The notes below the pieces were generated by a model that saw only the letters and a list, made by a program, of their open reading frames with translations, was not told the DNA's origin and did no database searches. The position numbers were made by a program, and so were the translations under genes. This document shows, in pieces, positions 32,240-39,047 of a DNA stretch of 39,047 nucleotides (position 1 is its first letter; each line of letters starts with the position of its first letter). Source of the stretch: Bacteroidota bacterium (GTDB lineage: Bacteria > Bacteroidota > Bacteroidia > Palsa-965); the NCBI GenBank assembly GCA_021299855.1, contig JAJTEY010000024.1, positions 1-39,047 on the forward strand, in the 5' to 3' direction.

Positions 32240-35050
32240 ATGAAAAAATTATTTCTGCTCGACGCATTCGCTCTTATCTATCGCGCCTATTTCGCATTCA
32301 GCAATAACCCACGTGTCAATTCCAAAGGTTTAAATACGTCTGCAGTATTTGGATTTACCAATACATTACTCGACGTCATTAAAAAAGAACAACCTACACA
32401 CATTGCCGTAGTATTCGACACCGCAGAACCAACTGTTCGCCACACCGAATACACCGAATACAAAGCCAATCGCGAAGAGATGCCGGAAGATCTTGCAGCT
32501 TCATTACCCTACATTTTCGATTTACTGGAAGGATTAAATATCACCACGCTGAAATCGGATGGATTTGAAGCTGATGATATCATTGGAACATTGGCAAAAG
32601 AAGCTTCCCAAAAAGGATTTGTCACATACATGATGACACCCGATAAAGATTACGGTCAATTGGTGAGCGACAATATCTTCATCTACAAACCGGGATACAA
32701 AGGCGGACCTCCTGAAAAATTAGGCGTTGCAGAAGTGTGCGCACGATACGGAATAGAACGTCCCGAACAGGTGATTGATATCTTGGGATTAATGGGTGAT
32801 GCTGTCGATAATATTCCGGGCATTCCGGGTGTTGGAGAAAAAACGGCTACTGCTCTGATACAACAATTTGGTTCCGTTGAAAATCTCATACAGAACACTG
32901 ATCAATTGAAAGGTAAACTGAAAGAAAAAGTAGAGCAACACAAAGAGCAAGCTTTGTTTTCTAAAAAACTTGCTACGATTATTATTGATGCACCCGTTCC
33001 TTTTGTAGAAGATGAATTGGTCGCGCGTGAATACAATCGCGAAAAACTGGAACAGGTATTAAATGAATTAGAATTTCGTCGTCTTGCGCAACAATTATTG
33101 GGAGTAACCATAAGCGACACTTCTCCCGAAGAAGACGCCACAGGGGTTTCTAAAAAAACGAAACCCGGACAGATGGATATTTTCGGAAACACAGGTGCTG
33201 AAGCAGAAGAAGTAGAACCGATTGAAACACCGTTGATGAAGCATATTGATACAGTGTCTCATCAGTATTATGTGGCGCAGACTAAATCGGAACGCAATCA
33301 ACTTATTGAACTTTTAAATGCGCAGCCGGTATTTGCTTTCGATACAGAAACGACAGGACTTGATGTGTTAACGGCAGAAATTGTCGGCTTGTCTTTTTCA
33401 TGGAAAGCGCATGAAGGCTGGTACGTCCCAATTCCGGCAGATCGCAATGAAGCGCAAAACATTCTTGATGAATTTAAATCGCTATTGGAAAATGATAGCT
33501 CAATTAAAGTCGGACAAAATATTAAGTACGATTACAATATTCTGATGCGCTACGGCATTCAGGTTCGCGGTTCAATGTTTGACACGATGATCGCGCATTA
33601 TCTGATTCAACCGGACATGCGTCACAACATGGATGTGTTATCCGAAACGTATTTACATTACAAGCCGGTGAGCATAGAAACGTTGATTGGAAAAAAGGGT
33701 AAAACGCAATTAAGTATGCGAGATGTTCCTTTATCAGCAATAGCACCTTATGCCGCAGAAGACGCTGACATAACGTGGCAGTTGAAAGAAACATTCGCAC
33801 CCATCCTGCAAGAAAGCGGAACCGAAAAATTATTCCGTGAATTAGAAATGCCGCTGATGCCTGTGTTAGCTGCGATGGAGCAGGAAGGAATTCGTTTAGA
33901 TTCGGAAGCACTTCACCTCTACTCTGCTGATTTGGAAAAAGAAATTATTGCGCTTGATCAGGAAATTCAGCAGATGGCCGGTACACCGTTCAACGTATCG
34001 TCACCAAAACAAGTTGGAGACATTTTATTTGAAGTGTTGAAAGTTGCGGAAAAGCCCAAGAAAACAAAAACAGGACAATACGCCACCGGTGAAGATATCT
34101 TGCAAAAGCTGGCAGGAAAACATCCTATCATCAACAAGATATTAGAATACCGCGAAGTAGTAAAACTCAAAAACACGTATGTAGATGCGTTACCACTTAT
34201 GGTGAACCCCACAACGGGGCGTGTACATACCAGCTTTAATCAGGTAGTTGCTGCAACCGGACGTTTGAGTTCCGATAATCCCAACTTGCAAAATATTCCG
34301 ATTCGCACATCGAAAGGTCGTGAGATCCGTCGGGCATTTATTGCGCGCGACGAAAATCATGTTTTACTTTCCGCAGATTATTCGCAGATCGAATTGCGCA
34401 TCATTGCTTCTTTGAGTAAAGAGCATAACATGATTGCAGCGTTCAAAAGCGGACACGATATTCACGCTGCAACTGCTGCACGCGTTTATGGTGTAGAATT
34501 GGAAGCCGTTACATCCGATATGCGTCGTAATGCCAAGATGGTCAACTTCGGAATTATCTACGGTATATCTGCATTTGGTTTAGCAGAACGTTTGAATATT
34601 CCGAGAAAAGAAGCGCAAGAAATTATTGGTCAGTATTCGATGCAATATCCTGCTATTAAAGAATACATGGATGGACAGATTGCGTTTGCAAAAGAGCACG
34701 GATATGTGGAAACCATTTTAGGACGACGTCGCTACTTACGTGATATAAATTCTGCTAATGCAGTTGTTCGCGGATTCGCTGAGCGTAACGCAATTAATGC
34801 GCCCATTCAAGGTAGTGCTGCGGATATGATCAAACTGGCCATGATCCTTATTCATCGTGAATTGAAAGAAGGCGGATTTAATACGAAAATGTTGCTGCAG
34901 GTGCATGATGAATTAGTATTTGATGTACCGTTGACTGAAGTTGATCGCGTTAAACCTTTAATTGAAGACGGAATGCGAAATGCACTGACGATGGACGTTC
35001 CTATTGAAGTGGGTATTGGCACCGGTAAAAACTGGCTGGAAGCTCATTAG
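32240..35050 (+). CDS. polA: DNA polymerase I
   Basis: A 936-residue three-domain polymerase for Okazaki-fragment processing and repair. The 5'-3' exonuclease (~1-290) has FEADDIIGTLA and GVGEKTATALIQQFG. The 3'-5' exonuclease domain keeps DxE (FDTETTGLD, D368/E370), so proofreading looks intact. The polymerase domain has motif A DYSQIELR (D713) and motif C VHDEL (H889-D890-E891). A -7-like ATATTTCG lies 1 nt before ATG 32240, perhaps a leaderless start. Confidence 0.96.
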   Translation: MKKLFLLDAFALIYRAYFAFSNNPRVNSKGLNTSAVFGFTNTLLDVIKKEQPTHIAVVFDTAEPTVRHTEYTEYKANREEMPEDLAASLPYIFDLLEGLNITTLKSDGFEADDIIGTLAKEASQKGFVTYMMTPDKDYGQLVSDNIFIYKPGYKGGPPEKLGVAEVCARYGIERPEQVIDILGLMGDAVDNIPGIPGVGEKTATALIQQFGSVENLIQNTDQLKGKLKEKVEQHKEQALFSKKLATIIIDAPVPFVEDELVAREYNREKLEQVLNELEFRRLAQQLLGVTISDTSPEEDATGVSKKTKPGQMDIFGNTGAEAEEVEPIETPLMKHIDTVSHQYYVAQTKSERNQLIELLNAQPVFAFDTETTGLDVLTAEIVGLSFSWKAHEGWYVPIPADRNEAQNILDEFKSLLENDSSIKVGQNIKYDYNILMRYGIQVRGSMFDTMIAHYLIQPDMRHNMDVLSETYLHYKPVSIETLIGKKGKTQLSMRDVPLSAIAPYAAEDADITWQLKETFAPILQESGTEKLFRELEMPLMPVLAAMEQEGIRLDSEALHLYSADLEKEIIALDQEIQQMAGTPFNVSSPKQVGDILFEVLKVAEKPKKTKTGQYATGEDILQKLAGKHPIINKILEYREVVKLKNTYVDALPLMVNPTTGRVHTSFNQVVAATGRLSSDNPNLQNIPIRTSKGREIRRAFIARDENHVLLSADYSQIELRIIASLSKEHNMIAAFKSGHDIHAATAARVYGVELEAVTSDMRRNAKMVNFGIIYGISAFGLAERLNIPRKEAQEIIGQYSMQYPAIKEYMDGQIAFAKEHGYVETILGRRRYLRDINSANAVVRGFAERNAINAPIQGSAADMIKLAMILIHRELKEGGFNTKMLLQVHDELVFDVPLTEVDRVKPLIEDGMRNALTMDVPIEVGIGTGKNWLEAH

Positions 35051-35065
35051 TCCTGAATCGAAAAA

Positions 35066-35608
35066 ATGTGGCGAGAATTAAGAGTTATCGGCAAGAAAAA
35101 GGGTCCACCTGTCTTTTCCTTACCGTGAATTCCACACAGGTCATAACCGGCGTAATCGAAATTTTTATTGGGCCGTGTCAATAGCACAAATTAAAAAAGG
35201 TTCCGGGCATTCTATATGGGTACCCGGCACGGCTTATATTCGACCTAAGAAATTTTAACTTACATTACTTAAGCCCTCGAAACCAGAGTGTTGTGAAAAA
35301 TTTGGCACAGATTAAAATAGGAACTGCACAGGAAGAAAGAACGGAATCCCCTGCATTCTTCAACAGCTGAAGCGTCAATTAATCGTGATATTCATGATGC
35401 AGATTTTGTCGTAGTAGATACCTTTGGTCAGATCAAGGAGACCATCAAATTACAATTAAATGGTTTCGACTTCTTCGGCGTCCGAACTAGTATCATGACA
35501 GGAGCAAAGTGTTTATTATTAGAGAAAAGAAGTGCCGCGGAAACGGACAGGTACACGGATGCTTATCTATTCTTGCTGAATTTAAATCGAACTGATTTTA
35601 CAGCATAA
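35066..35608 (+). pseudogene. Degenerate gene remnant, family not recognised
   Basis: This 605-bp stretch after polA (35051-35655) has no intact gene. Reading by eye, protein-like sequence runs in successive frames. MWRELRVIGKKKGPPVFSLP starts at ATG 35066 and stops at 35126-35128. GHNRRNRNFYWAVSIAQIKK ... WVPGTAYIRPKKF ends at TAA 35256-35258. SVVKNLAQIKIGTAQEERTE ... FFNS stops at 35368-35370. A continuous last ~80 codons contain EASINRDIHDADFVVVDTFG, KLQLNGFDFFGVRTS and TDAYLFLLNLNRTDF, then TAA 35606-35608, just before a strong terminator. That gives three frame changes or stops in ~540 bp. I cannot name the family. Indels or sequence errors could each explain it. Confidence 0.45.
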
Positions 35609-35643
35609 AAAAGGGTGGACATTTAATCATGACCACCCTTTTT
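35608..35643. terminator. Bidirectional intrinsic terminator
   Basis: AAAAAGGGTGG (35608-35618) pairs with CCACCCTTTTT (35633-35643) around a 14-nt loop that can form an inner CAT/ATG stem. It abuts the remnant's final stop and ends the convergent M43 gene, implying the remnant was once a real gene. Confidence 0.9.
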
Positions 35644-35655
35644 ATGTTTTGTACT

Positions 35656-37773
35656 TTATTGTACCAGCAGCTTTTGTGTTACCGCTCTTCCGTCATTCAT
35701 TTCAACGCGGATAAAATATGTACCTGCACTTAGTATATTCACGTTAAGCGGAATCTGATGATTACCTGCAGCCATTGAACCATTGAATACGTTCAATATT
35801 TCGCGACCGGTCATATCCACTACACGAATTTGGAAGTTCTCTTGCTTCTCCAGGTTAAAAGCAATCATCGTGTTATCGTTCGTAGGATTCGGGAACACGC
35901 TGAATTCATTCACACCGGCTTCCGGCGCATTTACAGACGTCGGCGCATTCAAATTGATATCATCAATCCAGATATCATTACCACCATCACTTGTAAATTC
36001 AAACTTCACGCGCACGTTTGCAGCACTCTGCATAGCTGAAGTAAACGTTACCGTTTCAGTGCGCCATTGAGCTGCAGTAGGAACATATGCCGCAGTAGTT
36101 GCAGTCGCAGTGCTAAGCGTTGCACCGGTCTTCGAATAACGTTGACTCCATGTAGCACCGCAATCTGTTGAAACCAATACACGCAATTTATCGGCATCCC
36201 CGGTTTGACGTTGCGCATAAGCAACCTTGAATGTCATGCTGGAAGCTCCAATTGCAGAAAGATTCAGAGACGGGCTCATCATTTCGTCTATTGTCCCCAA
36301 CATTGCCGTTGTATTATCCAGACGCATACTTGCAGAGCCGGTTGCTGCTGCAGAAGTAGAACGAACCCATCCGTTACCTTGTGGATTGATAATAACCCAA
36401 TCCTGAGTTACGTTGGTTGCACTTTCAAATCCTTCTGTATACGGTGATGCTGAATACTGTGCTGTTATCGGAGAAACTACTACGTGTGCTGCTCTTGTAA
36501 TTGAATTACTTCCTGCGGCATTCGCAACCGTTAGCGTCACCGCATAACTACCTGCAGTGTTATATTGTACGGTTGGAGTCGCACTGGTAGAAGTTGACGG
36601 TGAACCGCCCGGAAATTGCCAACTCCATGAAGTTACCGGTCCATTCCACGCCAGATCACTAAACGTTACAGAACCACCCTCACAAACGAAACGCTTGTCT
36701 ACAGGAGTAAAATCCGCCTTTGGGGCACAAGTGTTAGGCGGGTTGTTTAATATTCCGGTTGCAGTATGCGTAGTTGTAGTTGACAATTGATTACGCTGTC
36801 CTGCGCTATTATTCAACGCAGCGCGCATACGAGTACACTGACCGGCGGAAAACATACGATAGCAGTATGAATAATCCATAAAATTCTGTACGTTCTCAGA
36901 TATGTTTGCGTTGCAAATAGCATTATTGGTTAGATTACAACTAGTCCAGCCTTTAGTTACCGGCGTGTCGCTAACACCGTCATTACCACATGCAACGTTC
37001 GGATTATTGGTACTTCCCCAGCAATGCTGCAAATTCAAAAAATGTCCGATCTCGTGAGTTAATGCACGCCCTGTAGTTGGATTACCGCTGCCGATACTAC
37101 CGACATATGTTGACACAATAATAATTCCGTCAACCGCTGCAGTAGGAGCTCCTCCCGGTAAGTAAGCATATCCCGCTGCACCATTTGAAATTGTTCGCAC
37201 TACCCAAACGTTCAGGTACCGGTTGCGTGGCCATGCGTTTAACTTGGAACCGTCATCCCCTATATATGTCTCCATACTTGCAATACGATCGATTCCGTTA
37301 GTACAGTTTCCATTTGGATCTAAATTCGCTAAACGAAATTCAATCTCTGCATCGTCTGCAATACCCACAAACTGAGAAACGATGGATGAAGTATCGGCAT
37401 TCAATTTGCGAAAGTCTTCATTCAGAATGCGCATCTGATCCAGAATCTGCGCATCCGAAATATTTTCAGTTCCATAATCGTGAATGACGTGGAACACCAC
37501 CGGAATGATGTACGTTGGCGGAGATTGTACCGACACGCTATTGCGTTCGTTACGACCGTAGTTATTCGCAAAATCTTGCTGGTCGCGCAAAATCTCCTGC
37601 GCTTCACGTGCTTCCCAATCAGCCTTTAATTGAGGATTTTCAGCGAACGCCTTTGCTTGTTGTTGATCAGTACCACACTGGAAATATCCGTGATCTTGAT
37701 GTTGTGCGTATCCGGAAACCACTGTAAATAATGCGGCTGCCCAGACAAACAGAGATGTAATTTTCCGTTTCAT
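35656..37773 (-). CDS. Large secreted M43 zinc metalloprotease with PKD and T9SS domains
   Basis: A 705-residue exported protease. Signal peptide MKRKITSLFVWAAALFTVVSGYA, then Gln. The M43 catalytic domain (~85-335) has HEIGHFLNLQH (240-250) and Met-turn QNFMDYSYC. A PKD domain (~350-435; SWSWQFPGG, NTAGSYAVTLTV) follows, then a MAM-like jelly roll (~445-610; EGFES ... GGNDIWIDDINL) and a T9SS type A sorting domain (~625-705; FSVFPNPTNDN ... GTYFIRVEMNDGR). The short paralogue at 6827 has only the catalytic and sorting domains. The gene starts 29 bp after the SDR stop with no visible -7 box, so the two may be co-transcribed. Confidence 0.93.
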   Translation of the reverse strand: MKRKITSLFVWAAALFTVVSGYAQHQDHGYFQCGTDQQQAKAFAENPQLKADWEAREAQEILRDQQDFANNYGRNERNSVSVQSPPTYIIPVVFHVIHDYGTENISDAQILDQMRILNEDFRKLNADTSSIVSQFVGIADDAEIEFRLANLDPNGNCTNGIDRIASMETYIGDDGSKLNAWPRNRYLNVWVVRTISNGAAGYAYLPGGAPTAAVDGIIIVSTYVGSIGSGNPTTGRALTHEIGHFLNLQHCWGSTNNPNVACGNDGVSDTPVTKGWTSCNLTNNAICNANISENVQNFMDYSYCYRMFSAGQCTRMRAALNNSAGQRNQLSTTTTHTATGILNNPPNTCAPKADFTPVDKRFVCEGGSVTFSDLAWNGPVTSWSWQFPGGSPSTSTSATPTVQYNTAGSYAVTLTVANAAGSNSITRAAHVVVSPITAQYSASPYTEGFESATNVTQDWVIINPQGNGWVRSTSAAATGSASMRLDNTTAMLGTIDEMMSPSLNLSAIGASSMTFKVAYAQRQTGDADKLRVLVSTDCGATWSQRYSKTGATLSTATATTAAYVPTAAQWRTETVTFTSAMQSAANVRVKFEFTSDGGNDIWIDDINLNAPTSVNAPEAGVNEFSVFPNPTNDNTMIAFNLEKQENFQIRVVDMTGREILNVFNGSMAAGNHQIPLNVNILSAGTYFIRVEMNDGRAVTQKLLVQ

Positions 37774-37802
37774 GTTTCGGATTTTATTGATGTGCTTGTT
37801 GT

Positions 37803-38543
37803 TTACTTTTTAATTCCGAAGTCCTTCAACGAGAAGACAACTTCCTCCCCAACCTGCTTCGGATCTTCTAAGATAAGGTGTACTTTGTGCGAAATCAAGT
37901 CCGTCGACAATAATTGTCCTTCACGATGCAGATTTTGGAAATACTCCAACCTGCTGAAATTTTCTTCGGTTGAAGCTCGAATGTGCTGCTGCATGGGCGT
38001 ATCCACTACTCCGGGAGCAACAGAAAAAGCGTAAATCTGGTGTTGATTCAACACATTTAATTCCTCGCGGACACATCTCGTAAACATATCCAAACCTGCT
38101 TTAGTCGCACAATAAACACTCCAGGCATCGATTGGATTTTTACCCGCACCTGAACTAATGTTAAGAATGATTTGTTGACGGTCGTCTTTTCTACCGAAAG
38201 CACTCAGAAAGTAATTAGTGAGTTGAATCACAGCCGTGAGATTCAACTGAATGCTGTCATCAATATCATCATCAGACAACGATCCGACACGTTGAATTGC
38301 TCCAATCCTGCCGGCATTGTTGATTAAGACTATTTTACTGAAACTTGAATCGGCTTCAAAAAGAATTGTCTTCGTTGCTTCGAAGTCACTTAGGTCAGCT
38401 GTTACGGGAATATAGCGCGGATGGTTGATTGTATGTCGTCTGCCAATACCAACTACCTCATACGCATCGGTCAATAACAACTTCTCTGCAATCGCTAAGC
38501 CAATGCCGCTTGAAGTACCGGTAATAAAAACTTTGGTTCGCAT
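37803..38543 (-). CDS. Short-chain dehydrogenase/reductase (sepiapterin-reductase-like)
   Basis: A 246-residue classical SDR. NAD(P) motif TGTSSGIG, NNAG, catalytic Ser in NISSGAG and YCATK (YxxxK). The layout NLTAVIQLTNYFLSAF and VAPGVVDTPMQQHIR resembles sepiapterin or benzil reductases, but the substrate is not settled. I chose ATG 38543 (MRTKVFITG); the ORF extends 7 codons more. A -7-like GAAATTTG (38549-38556) lies 5 nt before this ATG. It precedes the M43 protease gene by 29 bp. Confidence 0.85.
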   Translation of the reverse strand: MRTKVFITGTSSGIGLAIAEKLLLTDAYEVVGIGRRHTINHPRYIPVTADLSDFEATKTILFEADSSFSKIVLINNAGRIGAIQRVGSLSDDDIDDSIQLNLTAVIQLTNYFLSAFGRKDDRQQIILNISSGAGKNPIDAWSVYCATKAGLDMFTRCVREELNVLNQHQIYAFSVAPGVVDTPMQQHIRASTEENFSRLEYFQNLHREGQLLSTDLISHKVHLILEDPKQVGEEVVFSLKDFGIKK

Positions 38544-38701
38544 TATTTCAAATTTCCACAACACAGTACGATTTTACAATACTGATATGGACACATAAAT
38601 TAGTTAAGAAAAACCCCTTCTTGGTGAGCAACAAATAGGGTCACGAAACGGTCTGAAAAGCACAAAAATATCTTTACCGGTGTAGCGGTTGAATATTGAA
38701 T

Positions 38702-39047
38702 TTACTTTAATGCGTCCTGCAAATCAGACAACAAATCTTCAATATTCTCAATCCCCACGCTTAAACGCAACAAATTATCCACTACACCAACGCGCTCACG
38801 CTCTTCTTTAGGAATTGAAGCATGTGTCATGGTAGCAGGGTGATTGATTAACGATTCTACGCCACCCAACGATTCCGCCAAGGAGAATACTTTAAATGAC
38901 GATGCAATTCTAAACGTTTCTTTTAAATCGGCTCCTTTCAATACAATAGAGATCATTCCACCGAAATCTTTCATTTGTTTTTTGGCAATATGATGATTCG
39001 GATGAGTTTCGAATCCGGGCCAATACACTTTTTCGATGCGGGGATGA
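38702..39047 (-). CDS. Cystathionine gamma-synthase/lyase-type PLP enzyme (C-terminal fragment)
   Basis: Only the last ~114 codons are in the window; the gene enters from the right edge. The fold is the C-terminal domain of Cys/Met-metabolism PLP enzymes. HPRIEKVYWPGFETHPNH is followed by FGGMISIVLKG, the conserved SLGGVESLINHPATMTHASI, and the closing RLSVGIENIEDLLSDLQDAL. The PLP lysine is outside. It could be cystathionine gamma-synthase, cystathionine lyase or a related enzyme; the fragment does not decide. Confidence 0.88.
   Translation of the reverse strand, partial: HPRIEKVYWPGFETHPNHHIAKKQMKDFGGMISIVLKGADLKETFRIASSFKVFSLAESLGGVESLINHPATMTHASIPKEERERVGVVDNLLRLSVGIENIEDLLSDLQDALK

Overview
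The window looks like chromosomal DNA from a free-living Bacteroidota, probably a Flavobacteriia- or Chitinophagia-like member. Evidence: type IX secretion (T9SS) C-terminal sorting domains on secreted proteases, a TonB-dependent receptor with a carboxypeptidase-like N-terminal domain, Bacteroidota-type -7 promoter elements (TAnnTTTG) and almost no Shine-Dalgarno sequences, exported proteins with Gln at mature position 1, and SDR-type threonine dehydrogenase. No phage, IS element, CRISPR array, rRNA or tRNA gene was found.

Layout. 1-6762: a secreted beta-helix/Ig-like protein (cut by the left edge), a TonB-dependent receptor, and a divergent PhoB/PhoR-like two-component system. 6827-9994: a secreted M43 metalloprotease, a MurG-like glycosyltransferase and trmB. 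10162-13130: a phosphate-selective-porin-like protein followed by a DUF47 (PhoU-like) gene and a PiT phosphate transporter gene, both carrying lesions. 13164-17154: LuxE-like acyl-protein synthetase, small lipoprotein, trpS, plsC-gatC, bacilliredoxin. 17315-22959: M16 peptidase, tadA, aspS, a membrane-anchored hypothetical. 23050-26664: tyrosine catabolism (hppD, hmgA) and trhO. 26818-35050: threonine dehydrogenase, a MORN/YwqK-type repeat protein, cysS plus glutaminyl cyclase, a hypothetical and polA. 35051-35655: a degenerate gene remnant. 35656-39047: a second M43 protease with PKD and T9SS domains, an SDR, and the 3' end of a Cys/Met-metabolism PLP enzyme.

How it fits together. The first 13 kb reads as a phosphate-acquisition neighbourhood. 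Upstream of phoB, the TonB receptor, the beta-helix protein, the porin and DUF47-PiT I find 7-bp units related to TTAACAT, repeated every 11 bp. All five sets lie in the same helical phase relative to a -7 element. They are strong candidates for a Bacteroidota Pho box and would place the TonB receptor and its secreted partner in the Pho regulon. The DUF47-PiT transcription unit carries a nonsense codon, an apparently missing 3' end and a -1 frameshift, so low-affinity phosphate uptake may be decaying (or the sequence has errors there).

The remaining genes are mostly housekeeping. Many appear to be transcribed from -7 boxes only 3-7 nt before the ATG, which predicts leaderless mRNAs. All identifications are by reading motifs by eye; no database search was run.
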